From contig NC_133770.1 of the NCBI RefSeq assembly GCF_003597395.2, forward strand, positions 13,526,066-13,590,065: a DNA stretch of 64,000 nucleotides. Reading direction: 5' to 3'. Below are positions 22,491-35,158 of the stretch, piece by piece (the first letter of the stretch is position 1; every line of letters begins with the position of its first letter). The position numbers and the translations under genes were made by a program. Under the pieces are notes generated by a model. It was given only the letters and a program-made list of their open reading frames with translations. It searched no databases and had not been told where the DNA came from. The stretch comes from Chelonoidis abingdonii (lineage: Eukaryota; Chordata; Testudines; Testudinidae).

Positions 22491-23934
22491 CCAAGATTTA
22501 AAAATCTGAAGTGCTTTCCAAAATCTGATCAGACATGGTGTGGAGTATGCTTCAAGTCTTAAAGAGCAATGCGGAAACTACAGAAACTAACCACTAAAAA
22601 AATCAACCTTCTGCCTGTGCATCTGACTCTGTGATGAAATTAACATGCATTGCGCTGCACTGCTTTGGATAGTTATTGAGAACCATCATCAGCATGGATG
22701 CATATCCTCTGGAATGGTGATTGAGCAAGAGGACTATATGAACCTTTAGTCCTTTTGGCATGTAAATATCTTGCACGGCTACAACAGTCCATGTGAACGT
22801 CTTCTCTTTCGGTGACACTGTAAATAAGCAGCGGCAGCATTATCTCCTGCCAATGTAAAACAACTTGTTTATTCTGAGCGACTGCTGAACAAGAATAGAC
22901 TAGATGACTTGTAGCTCTAAAGTTTTACATTGTTTATTTTGAATGCAGTTATTTTAATTTTAATCATTATTCTTAAATTTGTCAATGAATTCGATTTTCA
23001 TTAAGAGATTGCACTACAGTAACTGAAAATACTATTTTATTTTACAGTGAAATATTTATAATAAATATACTGAGCACTCTACACTTTGTATTCTGTGTTG
23101 TAATTAAAATCAATATATGAAAATGTGAAAACATCCATAAGTATTTATATAATAGTATTCTATTATTGTCTAACAGTGCGATTAATCGCAATAACTTTTT
23201 TAATCGCTTGACAGCCCTTTTCTACTGTACAATGAAGACCAGGACATATTGAGATATTATAGAACGGACAGCCACTATATATATATAGACAAAGAGTGTT
23301 TGCTCCTCACTTTTGTTTTGTGCGTAGCAAATGGAGCCCTGACCTTGGTTGGCCCCTAGAACCATTTTAATGAAAGTCATAATAATCTGAACCTGGAGTT
23401 CCAGAGATAATAGAAATTCTCAGCCTAGTTCTTAGACACTAACTGTTTCCTTTGGGGAAACCAGATGGCAGAACATTTAATGAACAATATGGAGCATGTG
23501 TTGGAAGAACATAGGAATGGGAGATGATGACAACATCTCAGTTCTCCAGACACAGTATGTGTCAGTTATGAGGCATCATGCACACCTCTGCCTTATATAA
23601 AAGCCACAATCCAGAGCTGGAAACACCACTTAACTCCTTGGCACAAGTCAAATGCACCCCCATTAAGTCCAATTTTTGCCAACATCTTCCTGATTAAGCA
23701 GCACTCACTGGTATTCACAGTCATCAGAATAATTCAGTCCCTAGGACACTTCCCAGTGCTACATAATGCAGCATAATGTCATTCCAGCAGTGTGATTCAT
23801 AACAGATAAAAGGAATTTGAACTGGCTATGGATAGTAATGTGATTGTTCTGCAGATTTCCATTGTTGTCTTTACTTAGTTCCTTCTTTAAACATACAGCT
23901 GAGGTAAGCCGCTGCCTCCGGAAGGGGCTGTAAC

Positions 23935-25713
23935 CAGGTGGATAAAAATCAATGATTAAAAAAAAAATCATTTAAATCAGATAGTCTTAATTAAGATACA
24001 TTATAGCTCAAAGATCTCTCATCATGGAATAGGGATTATAAATCTCTAATTCTATAGTATGAACAATAACGTAATGTGAAGAAAAGTTCTATAAATGAGT
24101 TCAATAGTTCATGGATTAGACCCAATCTTATGGTTCAGGGCTTCTGTATAGATTATTTAGTTTATCTTTCTGTCTCCCCAATGGACCAGTGCTCAGTCTA
24201 CAGTGCTCTCAAGCTATCTGATGTGGGGACCGGCAATTTTTTTTTCCAATGTGACAGGGACCAGGTGCCTAATTATTATCCTATTCGACGCTTTTATGAG
24301 GAAACTCGCTGCAGACCGGCAGCCGAGGCTCGCAGACCGCAGCCAATGGTGACCGCCACTTGAGAAGCACTGTCTAGAAGATACCATCAGAGATGCTTAG
24401 GTTTGCAGTTCTCAAACCGGGATTTGTGTCTCCAGAGTAACATGCTTGTTAGCAGCAAAACGTTTTTAACAAAATAAATAATATATGGAGGCGAGAAATA
24501 ACAGAATCACCCTATTGTCCCCCTGAAATTTGGGTACACAGAGTCAATCCTTACTCTCTCTAAAGTGTACGTTTCATAAAGTTCAATGAAGAAGATTTGG
24601 GCGGAATAGATCAGGACAAGGAGAAGAATCTGGAGATAAATGTGAGAAGGAGGACAGCAGTAGAAACAAAAGTGAAACTGTTTGAGCAGCACATTCCAGA
24701 AGTCTTGAGGCTTTCTGAGTGCAGCTTCATTGATTTGAGGTCTACCATACCTCTCTCACTAGAAGGGAAAACTATAATGGCAGCAGGCCATAAGAAGACC
24801 CAGTTCAAATAAGAACCATTCAAGAAATATATTTTGCTGCTGATGTTTTAAAGAAAGTCCACCAGTGAACTGCTGGAAATCACTTAAGCACTTGATTCAG
24901 AGACTGTTGAAGTGATAATCTCACTCTTAAGAGCAGCAGCTTCTTCTGCCGTGTTAGAAAGAATATTTTCTTCCTTTGGACTAATTCATCCAAATTGAGA
25001 AATCATTTGGACCTGAAAAAACCGAACGCTTGTTTTTCTTTCCAGATTATGAACTAAACAGGAAAATGAAGGTAAAGATGATGAGTTAGCTGCAGAAGCC
25101 AATATTTAAGTTTCTTGTGTTGACTTGCTGACATAGTCAATTTAATTTTTTTTAATATTCATTTAACTATTTTAGTTAAAAAAATTTTACAAAACAACCT
25201 GATTTTAAAAAACTTGAATGTTCATTCATTCAAGAAATCATGTTTTGTTAAATATTATGTTTGCCGTTGAAGAAAAAAAATCCAGAACATACAATTTTGC
25301 TTTTGTTAAATAAAACAATTAAATGTCTGTCTGGTGATGTTCTCCTCCTAATACAGCATAGGCAAGAAAATCCTCCAATATTAATGATTAACTGTTGATT
25401 TGGACATAGTTATGAAGTCATTGGAGGTGAACTATCTGCTTCAATTACCTTTCGAAATTATAACCAAACAATCATTCATTTTCTGATATAGCTGTAAATC
25501 GAATCTGAAAAGTTTCAAAATAAATCACATTTAAAATGTATAGTTTGTACCTTCTAAAATGAAACCTACATATTAATGAGTTGTGAAGAATATGTATGAA
25601 GGTTATAACAACCAACAGAATTTTTATGTAGAAATCCATGATTAAATTGAGTCTTCCTGACTGGTGATTTAAATCATGGTTGAATCAAATTGATTTAAAT
25701 CAAATCCACCCAG
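23935..25713 (+). mobile_element. hAT with GGTGGATAAAAATC termini, block copy 1
   Basis: The degraded copy of the element described at 30975-32839: 1779 versus 1865 nt. The left end reads CAGGTGGATAAAAATC and the right end AAATCCACCCAG. The nested MITE is at 24201-24372. The hAT C-terminal coding remnant is frameshifted. Confidence 0.75.
24201..24372. mobile_element. Nested 176-bp hAT MITE, block copy 1
   Basis: Equivalent to 31263-31438, with four fewer bases and a damaged left TSD. Confidence 0.7.
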
Positions 25714-25999
25714 CTAGTAACAGTTACCCAGGCACCATTTCAGGCACGAAAATCCACAGCTGATTAGTACACTGTTTGTCTGCCATTAAGAACCTCCTGT
25801 GACACATCAACAGCAAACGCCTGACAGGTAGACAGGAAACTTAACTAGGCTTAGCTACCTAAAGGAAGTGAACAACATCATATTTAGAGCTGAATGTGTT
25901 TTAAGCTACAGGCTAAACTGGGGATGGGGGAGGAGCACTGATCACCTGAGTCATGTTGCATCCCCAAATATTCAGAATTTATGAGCCAGCCCCCAAACT

Positions 26000-26110
26000 G
26001 GTGTGGCCAGTTTGAGATAGTCTTTTGTTCTGTGTTTGTAGGCACATAGCAAAGTGGGGCCCTGACCATGACTGGACTCGTAGGTGTCATGTAACACAAT
26101 AAATATATAT
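26000..26110 (+). repeat. L2/MIR-like 3' tail, block copy 1
   Basis: TTTTGTTCTGTGTTTGTAGG, then AGCAAAGTGGGGCCCTGACC and TGTCATGTAACACAATAA. The copy 2 equivalent is at about 33140-33255. Confidence 0.65.
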
Positions 26111-27028
26111 AGTTATTATATAGCAGGCCAGGAGCATGCAGACAACTGCACCGCCGTGTGCTTGTAGCTAGAGAAGAGGCAGAAAGACTGCGCTGTAGTG
26201 GATCAGACTGAGTAACATTTTCGGTTCGCACAGCCTGAGATCTCGTAAAAATAACTTTGGATTTTGGGATTTCAGCACCTTCCTACAAGGATCTCATAGC
26301 ACGGTACAAAATTAAGTAACTAACCTCACAGCACTCTGTGAAATGGTGAGATATCATATGCCACTTTACACAGAAACTCAGGCTTGACATTAACGTTCAA
26401 CTTGTCCAGTGTACTCGGAGTTATAGCAATGGGAATACAATCCAGAGCCCTGGGTCTAAACCTCTCTTTGATCCACCAGTCATTGCTCTGTGGTCTCCTC
26501 TAGGGCACAGCACCTGGCCACTCCCTCGATTTACCTCTGCCATGTTGCCTGTGCCAACTCCTGTGGAAAGATGGCAGACTTCCTCTCCAGGTTTGTCCTC
26601 GTGATACATTTCACCAGCACTGGACTCACTTTAAAGAGTCAGAGAGAGCCTAGATCCTAGCTGGCTCAGGTCACAGCAGAGTATTACAGGACAATGTAGA
26701 AACGAGATGGAGATTCTGGCAAGGTTATCAAGGCCTCTCTTTCACGCACTGCCTTGGCTAATTCTTTCACATCTCAACTCACTTTGTTAGCACCCTCTTC
26801 TGAGAAGCACCCCTGGGCCTCTGAGCTTTTCTCTGATTTGGTGGTGATTGAGTTTAACTAAACTAGGCCTGATCACCCGGGACACAATGATTAAAAAAAC
26901 ACACAAATTCTCTATAAAAAAAACCCAGAACATAAAAATCAGCACTTTTCTTGATTAAATGAAATGCTGAACTTTGTTTCCCAGCCACTATATTATAGTA
27001 TCAATGAGACCAAATCTTATTGATATTA

Positions 27029-27263
27029 TATGAACCTAATTTATCAAACTCTCCTATTACCGATACCACCAGCCACCTGGGATGACAGCGACAGACTCGG
27101 GTGTCACCCCAGGGATGGACTCCAGCAAACAAGGGAATGACCACCCGAGTCCCTCTCCCATCTTAAATAAGGGCTAGAAAGCTCTTTCAGGCTCCTGATC
27201 ATCCAATTTTTGATTATCCGATCTGGCTCCGGTACCAATTCAATCAGATAACGGGATCCACTG
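27029..27263. mobile_element. Pogo/Tigger-like MITE, block copy 1
   Basis: Equivalent to 34234-34485. The left end ATGAACCTAATTTATC and right end ATAACGGGATCCACTG are degraded inverted repeats. Confidence 0.55.
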
Positions 27264-27898
27264 TATTTAAAGCCGTTCAACAATCAACCACAAGTGGAGG
27301 AGGTTGCATGCATTGAATAAGTGTCACTATACTTTCAGTAAAATATAGTCTAGTTAATATATTTTTATTTTTTCACAAATGTAAAACTTAAGATTCTCTG
27401 TAAAAAATACAAATTCAGCATCTTCCACGGGAAAAGATTTCTAGGCCCTGCTGATCATTCTTCTAGGAAACTCCCATAGGAAATTCTGGTGTAGGGGAGA
27501 ACATAAACCTTCCCCTCAAATCATTCCTGGTAGGGTTCACCCTACTCTGGAACAATTAGCGCTGGACCCCCCAGTCTCCATGGATTGATGAGATTCATGC
27601 GCTCTGGGGAAATCTATGGAAGCCGCATCAGCCATGCGGATGTTTTGTGCCTGCCATTCCGAATGGGGATTCCATCCTCGATTGAGCCGCACTTCCAGTT
27701 CCATTGCTGCCTCTTGCCAGTATGAAATGGGTGGGAGGAGATAATGCAATTCAAGCTTCCCTAGCTGTGCTGTGGATTTCCCCCAGGTTTGTGGGCAGAG
27801 ACTGAGCTTTGTTCTCTGACCCGACTCCAAACTCCCATTCCTCCCGGCCTTCCCCTCCTCCAGGCTCAGGTCCTTAATCCATGAAGATCCTGGGATGG

Positions 27899-28669
27899 TG
27901 TGACGATGGTTTCTGGCGGACCAACTGAAAATGCCAAATCAGGACCAATTGCTCAACGGCAGTCACAGCCCAAGGCTGGGTTTCTTCACCTCTAAGGCAA
28001 ACCAAACCAGCCAGACAAAGACTTCGGTGTCACCCCTCTGGCTAACCGCAAGTCACACAAGCAATTCCTTAGACACTCCAGTTCCCATATCACCACCAGT
28101 CCCACACGTCCTGGGGATGAGATGTTATGAAACAAACACCCCAGTAAAGAAAAGGTTCTCTCGATCCAAGGATCAAGCCCCAGACCTATCGTCACAGTGG
28201 CGTAGTCGGCAGGATGAAACAAAATGGAGATGAGGCCTTGACTTATATAGACCTTTCAGTGTAAAACACTCCTTTGTTCCTACTGTGGGAAATTACAGCA
28301 AATGGGTTTGCAGTCACATGGCCAGTTTCTGCATACCTTGCTGAGGTCACAAGGCGTATTTGCCTCCCTCAATGGTCAATTGTGTAGGTGATGGTCCTAA
28401 TGGCTATCAAGCAGGCTAAGCTGAGCTGACACCAGCTTGTCTGGGTGTCTCCCAGACTGCAGCACCAATTGAAATACAGACAGATACAGCCAATATTCAT
28501 AATTTCAACTACGAAATGATACAGACATACAGACAGCATATCATACGCAGTAACCCATAACTGGTCTTAGACACCTTTATGACCCCCTTCATACATAAGA
28601 TTTGGCCACTACAGAACCTTGGTTGCAACCCATGTTCTGTATGGTCCCAGTTTATATCATAACGTCACA
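27899..28669 (-). mobile_element. Antisense solo LTR, block copy 1
   Basis: Equivalent to 35159-35973 but 44 nt shorter. TGTGACGATGG at the left and AACGTCACA at the right are preserved. Confidence 0.75.
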
Positions 28670-28822
28670 GTGGGCAATAGGGTGAACAGTCCTGCAGAGG
28701 CAGCTGTGCTCCTCCCCAGGGTGAGATCTGGGCATTGAGGAACTGATCAGTACACGAATTGTAGTAAGTAACGCCCATTAAGTGTAACATTTCATTACAC
28801 CACATGCACTGTGTTATGCACA

Positions 28823-29850
28823 CAGAAGCGTAGCGAGCGCCTCTCATACCCTCCACGAGGGGGCCCCACAAGGAAGGGGCCCCTAAAAGTGGCAAAAAAT
28901 TAAGGTATAACTAGGTAAGTGACATTATTGACGCTATTGAACAATCCAGTCGGTTTACTGACAAAACCATGAAGTCATTATGATACATCATAATCTATTG
29001 CGCTACATCAGTGTCTGTCGTCAGTTCGAATTTTAATTGGACCCATTCAAAGAATGTGTATTTCGTTCATAAATGTGGGTCCGTGGATATGTTAATATTT
29101 ATTGTAGTTTTATTTTTCGTGTTCCAATGGCATGAAGTGTTTGTTATTCTAAGAATGTATCAGAGCGAGCTAGTAAACGAAAGGCAGCAAATGCCGAGGA
29201 ACTTGAGAAAATTCCAAAAGTTGTCAGCTTTTCCTCTGCATCGAACGTTACAGGTACAGGCACATGAAAGGACATTGGCAGCGACGAATCGTATCCAGAA
29301 GTATCCGAAGTGCTTCAAGTGAGTTGAAGGTGAAGCCAGTTTGTTCTACAAACAAACTGGTGACAGATATTCCAACTGCTCCGGAAAAAGTATCTGAATC
29401 TGAACCCGACTGATGATCAGAGACTGGCCATCTATATATCGACAGGCAGTGTGTGACATTGTGCACGTGGCCCACCGCAGCAGATGAAAGTTACGAATTG
29501 TCCATTAACGAGGAAGACAGAGTTCATAATACTCATTTCTATCGAACCATGGCAAATGGCGGAGAAAATAAGACGTTCATGGTTAATTACTCAGTTCAGA
29601 AAGATGCCATTTTTTTTTTTGTTGTAAATTATTTGGCACTGGCGACATACCGCTACGTTGTGGAACATCTGCTTGGAAAGCACTGTCAAAAACTTCAGCA
29701 GCATGAACAGGCAAATCATCAAGACTGTATGGTGAAATGGTTTACTTTGTCACGCATAGTACCTCATCATTGACCAACTCGAATTGCAGGCTTTTTGAAA
29801 AAAGATATTCTGGAAATTGTTATCAATACTTTGGGACTCTCTTTTTTTTT
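28823..29850 (+). mobile_element. Second hAT, 5' part, block copy 1 (truncated)
   Basis: It starts CAGAAGCGTAGCGAGCGC after TATGCACA (28815-28822) and runs into the transposase N-terminal region. It stops at the poly(T) junction near 29850, so the C-terminal coding part and right end are absent. Confidence 0.8.
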
Positions 29851-31262
29851 TTGCAAATGTAAACAAACTTGTTTATCTGAGCGACTGGCTGAACAAGAAG
29901 TAGGACTGAGTAGACTTGTAGGCTCTAAAGTTTTACATTGTTTTATTTTTGAATGCAGTTATTTTTTGAATATAATTCTACATTTGTAAGTTCGACTTTC
30001 ATGATAAAGAGATTGCACTACAGTAAACTGAAAAATACTATTTTATTTTTACAGTGCAAATATTTATAATAAATATAAACTGAGCACTCTACACTTTGTA
30101 TTCTGTGTTGTAATTAAAATCAATATACTTGAAAATGTGGAAAACATCCATAAGTATTTATATAAATAGTATTCTATTATTGTCTAACAGTGCGATTAAT
30201 CGCAATTAACTTTTTTAATCGCTTGACAGCCCTAGTTCTACTGTACAATGAAGACCAGGACATATTGAGATATTATAGTAACGGACAGCCACATATATAT
30301 GAATATAGACAGAGAGTGTTTGCTCCTCACTGTTTGTTTTGTGCGTAGCAAATGGAGCCCTGACCTTGGTTGGGACCCCTAGACACCATTTTAAATGAAA
30401 GTCATAATAATCTGAACCTGGAGTTCCAGAGATAATAGAAATTCTCAGCCTAGTTCTTAGACCACTAAACTGTTTCCTTTGGGGGAAACCAGATGGCAGA
30501 ACATTATAATGAACAATATGGAGCATGTGTTGGGAAGAACATAGGAATGGGAGATGATGACAACATCTCAGTTCTCCAGACACAGTATGTGTCAGTTATG
30601 AGGCATCATGCACACCTCTGGCCTTATATAAAAAGCCACAATCCAGAGCTGGTTAAACACCACTTAACTCCTTGGCACAAGTCAAATGCACCCCCATTAA
30701 GTCCAATTTTTGCCAACATCTTCCTGATTAAGCAGCACTCACTGGTATTCACAGTCATCAGAATAATTCAGTTCCCTAGGACACTTCCCAGTGCTACATA
30801 ATGCAGCATAATAGTCATTCCAGCAGTGTGATTCATAACAGATAAAAGGAATTTGAACTGGGCTATGGGATAGTAATGTGATTGTTCTGCAGATTTCCAT
30901 TGTGTCATTAACTTAGTTCCTTCTTTAAACATACAGCTGAGGTAAGCCGCTGCCCTCCGGAAGGGGCTGGTAACCAGGGTGGATAAAAATCAATGATTTA
31001 AAAAAAAAAATCATTTAAATCAGATAGTCTTAATTAAGATACATTATAGCTCAAAGATCTCTCATCATGGAATAGGGATTATAAATTCTAATTCTATAGT
31101 ATGAGACAACATATTCACGTAATGTGTAAGAAAAGTTCTATAAATGAGTTCCAATAGTTCATGGATTAGGGACCCAATCTTATGGGGTTCCAGGGGCTTC
31201 TGTATAGATTATTTAGGTTTATCTTTCTGTCTCCCCAATGGGACTCAGTGCTCAGTCTAGAA

Positions 31263-31438
31263 CAGTGCTTCTCAAGCAATCTGATGTGGGGGACCGGCAA
31301 TTTTTTTTTCCAATGTGACAGGGACCGGTGCCATATTATTATCCTATTCGACGCTTTTATGAGGAAACTCGCTGCAGACCGGCAGCCGAGGCTCGCAGAC
31401 CGGCAGCCAATGGTGGACCGCCACTTTGAGAAGCACTG
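31263..31438. mobile_element. Nested 176-bp hAT MITE, block copy 2
   Basis: Termini CAGTGCTTCTCAA and TTGAGAAGCACTG are perfectly inverted. Exact TSDs GTCTAGAA flank it (31255-31262 and 31439-31446). The interior has GACCGGCAGCC units. Confidence 0.92.
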
Positions 31439-31960
31439 GTCTAGAAGATACCATCAGAGATGCTTAGGTTTGCAGTTCTCAAACTCGGGATTTGTGTCTC
31501 CAGAGGTAACATGCTTGTTAGCAGCAAAACGTTTTTAAACAAATAAATAATATATGGAGGCGAGAAATAACAGACTTCACCCCTATTGTCCCCCTGTAAA
31601 TTTGGGTACACAGAGTCAATCCCTTACCTCTCTCTAAAAGTGTAACGTTTCATAAAGTTCAATGAATAGAAGATTGTTGGGGGCGGAATAGATCAGGACA
31701 AGGAGAAGAAATCTGGAGATAAATGTGAGAAGGGAGGGACAGGCAGTAGAAACAAAAGTGAAACTGTTTGAGCAGCACATTCCAGAAGTCTTGAGGTCTT
31801 TCTGAGTGCAGCCTTCATTGATTTGAGGTCTACCATACCGTTCTCTCACTAGAAGGGAAAACCTATAATGGCAGCAGGCCATAAGAGAGACCCAGTTCAA
31901 GAATAAGAACCATTCAAGAAATATATATTTGCTGCTGATGTTTTAAAGAAAGTCACACCA

Positions 31961-32158
31961 GTGAACTGCTGGAAATCACTTAAGCACTTGGATTCAGAGA
32001 CTGTTGAAGTGATAATCTCACTCTTAAGAGCAGCAGCTTCTTCTGCCGGTGTAGAAAGAATATTTTCTTCCTTTGGACTAATTCATCCCAAATTGAGAAA
32101 TCATTTGGGACCTGAAAAAACCGGAACGCTTGTTTTTCTTTTCCAGATTATGAACTAA
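31961..32158 (+). pseudogene. hATC-domain transposase fragment
   Basis: A 65-residue open frame. The C-terminal 45 residues carry the SAGVERIFSSFG signature and KLRN-LG-EK spacing of hAT dimerisation domains. The corresponding frame in block copy 1 (about 24870-25050) is shifted by single-base gaps. It has no N-terminal zinc finger or catalytic core, so it is a fragment. Confidence 0.8.
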
Positions 32159-33139
32159 ACAGGAAAATGAAGGTAAAGATGACTGAGTTAGCTGCAGAAG
32201 CCAATATTTTAAGTTTCTTGTGTTGACTTGGCTGACATAGTCAATTTAATTTTTTTTTAATATTTCATTTAACTATTTTAGTTAAAAAAAATTTTAACAA
32301 AAACAAACCTGATTTTAAAAAACTTGAATGTTTCACTAAATTCAAAGAATCATGTTTTGTTAAATATTATGTTTGCCGTTGAAGAAAAAAAATCCAGAAT
32401 ACATAACATTGTTGCTTTAGTTAAATAAAACAATTTAAATGTCTGTCTGGTGATGTTCTCCTCCTAATACAGCATGGCAAGAAAATCCTCCAAATATTAA
32501 TGATTAACCTGTTGATTTGGACATAGTTATGAAGTCATTGGGAGGTGAACTATCTGCTTCAATTACCTTTCGTAAATTAATAACCAAACAATCATTCATT
32601 TTCTGATATAGCTGTAAATCGAATCTGAAAAGTTTTCAAAATAAATCACTTTAAAAATGTATAGTTTGTACCTTCTAAAAATGAAACCTACATGTATTAA
32701 TGAGTTGTGAAGAATATGTATGAAGGTTATAACAACCAACAAGAATTTTTATGTAGAAATCCATGATTAAATTGAGTCTTCCTGACTGGTGATTTAAATC
32801 ATGGTTGAAATCAAATTGATTTAAATCAAATCCACCCAGCTAGTAACAGGTTACCCAGGCACCATTTCAGGCACGAAAATCCACAGCTGATTAGTACACT
32901 GTTTGTCTGCCATTAAGAACCTCCTGTGACACATCAACAGCAAACGCCTGACAGGTCAGACAGGAAACTTAACTAGGCTTAGCTACCACTAAAGGAAGTG
33001 TAACAACATCATATTTAGAGCTGAAATGTGTCTTTAAGCTACAGGCTAAACTGGGGATGGGGGGAGGAGCAGCTGATCACCTGAGTCAGTGTTGCCATCC
33101 CCAAATATTCAGAATTTATGAGCCAGCCCCCAAAACTGG

Positions 33140-33255
33140 TGTGGCCAGTTTGAGATAGCTGTCTTTTGTTCTGTGTTTGTAGGGCACATAGCAAAGTGGG
33201 GCCCTGATCCATGACTGGGACTCGTAGGTGTCATGGTAACACAAATAATATATAA
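33140..33255 (+). repeat. L2/MIR-like 3' tail, block copy 2
   Basis: GTCTTTTGTTCTGTGTTTGT, then AGCAAAGTGGGGCCCTGATC, GTCATGGTAACACAAATAAT. It is a better-preserved copy of 26000-26110. Confidence 0.68.
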
Positions 33256-34233
33256 TAGTTATTATAATAGCAGGGCCAGGAGCATGCAGACAACTGCACC
33301 GCCGTGTGCTTGTAAGCTAGAGAAGAGGCAGAAAGACTGCGCTGTAGTGGATCAGACTGAAGGTAACATTTTCGGTTGCCAAGCACAGCCTGAGATCTCG
33401 GTAAAAATAACTTTGGATTTTGGGATTTCAAGCACCTTCCTAGCAAGGATCTCATAGCACGGTACAAACATTAAGTAACTAACCTCACAGCACTCTGTGA
33501 AATGGGTGAGTATTATCATAGCCACTTTACACAGAAACTCAGGCCTTGAGACATTAACGTTCAACTTGTCCAGTGTCACTCGGAGTTTATAGCAAAGTGG
33601 GAATACAATCCAGGAGCCCTGGGTCTTAACCTCTCTTTGATCCCACCAAGTCATTGCTCTGTGGTCTCCTCTAGGGCACAGCACCTGGCCACTCCCTCGA
33701 TTTACCTCTGCCATGTTGCCTGTGCCATACATGCCCTGTGGAAAGATGGCAGACTTCCCTCTCCAGGGTTTTCCTCGTGATACATTTCACCAGCACTGGA
33801 CTCACTTTAAAGAGGCCGAGAAGGAGGCCTAGATCCTGAGGCTGGCTCAGGAGTCACAGGCAAGGAGTATTACAGGACATGTAGAAACGAGATGGAGATT
33901 CTGGCAAGGTTATCAAGGCCTCTCTTTTCCCAGCACTGCCTTGGCTAATTCTTTCACATCTCAACTCACTTTTGTTAGACACCTCTCTGTCTGAGAGCAC
34001 CCCTGGGCCTCTGAGCTTTGTTCTCTGATTTGGTGGTGATTGAGGTTAACTAAACTAGGGCCTGATCACCCGGGACCACAATGATTAAAAAAAACACACC
34101 AAAATTCTCTGATAAAAAAACCCCAGAACATAAAAATCAGCATTTTTCTGTGATTAAAATGAAATGCTGAACTTTAGTTTCCCAGGCCACAATATATATA
34201 GGTATCAATTGAACCAAATGCTTTATTGATATA

Positions 34234-34485
34234 TAGTTGAACCTAATTTATCAAACTCTCCATATTAACCGAACCACCAGCCACCTGGGGATGACAGCGA
34301 CAGGACTCGGGTGGTCACCCCCAGGGTGAGTGGACTCCAGCAAACAAGGGAATGACCACCCGAGTCCCTCTCCCATCTTAAAATAAGGGCTAGAAAGCTC
34401 TTTGCCAGGTCTCCTGATCATCCCAATTTTTGATTATCCGATCTGGCTCCGGTACCAATTAAATCAGATAAACGGGACTCCACTG
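34234..34485. mobile_element. Pogo/Tigger-like MITE, block copy 2
   Basis: The left end TAGTTGAACCTAATTTATC and right end GATAAACGGGACTCCACTG are imperfect inverted repeats flanked by TA, as pogo/Tigger elements have. No transposase is present. Confidence 0.6.
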
Positions 34486-35158
34486 TACATTTAAAGCCGT
34501 TCAACAATCAACCACAAGTGGAGGAGGTTGCATGCATTGAATAAGTGTCACTAGTACTTTCAGTAAAATATAGTTCCTAGTTAATATATTTTTATTTTTT
34601 CACAAAATGTAAAAACTTAAGATTCTCTGTAAAAAATACAAATTCAGCATCTTTCCACGGGAAACAGATTTCTAGGATCCCTGCTGATCACTTCTTCTAG
34701 GAAACTCCCATAGGAAAGTTCTGGGTGTGAGGGGGAGAACATAAACCTTTCCCCTCAAATCATTCCTGGGTAGGGTTCACCCTACTCATGGAATCAGCAA
34801 TTGCCTGGACCCCCCCAGTCTCATGGATTGATGAGATTCATGCAGCTCTGGGGAGAATCTATGGAAGCCCAGCATCAGCCATGCGGATGTTTTGTGCCTG
34901 CCATTCCAGAATGGGGATTCCATCCTCGATTTGAGCCGCACTTCCAGTTCCATTGCTGCCTCTGCCAGTATGAAATGGGTGGGAGGAGATAATGCAGATT
35001 CAAGCTTCCCTAGCTGTGCTGTGGATTTCCCCCAGGGTTTGTGGGCAGAGACTGAGCTTTGTTCCTCCTGACCCGACTCACCAAACTCCCATTCCTGCTC
35101 CCGGCCTTCCCCTCCTCCAGGCTCAGGTCCTGAATCCATGAAGGAGTCCTGGGAGTGG

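Larger units (their letters stand above)
20281..23219 (+). mobile_element. Old hAT element with transposase remnant, interrupted by two solo LTRs
   Basis: The right end ATTAATCGCA...CGCTTGACAGCCC (about 23180-23219) is a hAT terminus frequent in turtles. The left terminus is missing. The three hAT segments (20281-20794, 21599-21642, 22491-23219) join up when the two LTRs are removed. A decayed transposase C-terminus is visible at 22690-22860 across frames, including MDAYPLEW and an ERLFS-like motif typical of hAT dimerisation domains. Many one-base gaps break the frame. The last part (from about 22848) is the start of repeated-block copy 1. A second copy of the right end lies at 29852-30232. 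Confidence 0.75.
22848..29851. repeat. Repeated block, copy 1 (about 7.0 kb)
   Basis: Collinear with 29852-36900. Shared landmarks are the hAT right end, the hAT with nested MITE, the L2-like tail, the Tigger-like element, the antisense LTR and the 5' part of a second hAT. Copy 1 is consistently shorter, 5183 versus 5446 nt between the same two landmarks (22848-28031 and 29852-35298). The loss is in scattered single bases, mostly in homopolymers. Confidence 0.9.
30975..32839 (+). mobile_element. hAT element with hATC transposase remnant, block copy 2
   Basis: The left end CAGGGTGGATAAAAATC pairs with the right end AAATCAAATCCACCCAG. TSDs CTGGTAAC (30967-30974) and CTAGTAAC (32840-32847) match at 7 of 8. 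A plus-strand open frame at 31961-32158 ends with an AAASSAGVERIFSSFGLIHP segment, then KLRN and LVFLFQIMN. This matches the hAT C-terminal dimerisation domain (hATC). The rest of the transposase is gone and the element also carries a nested MITE, so it is inactive. Confidence 0.85.
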
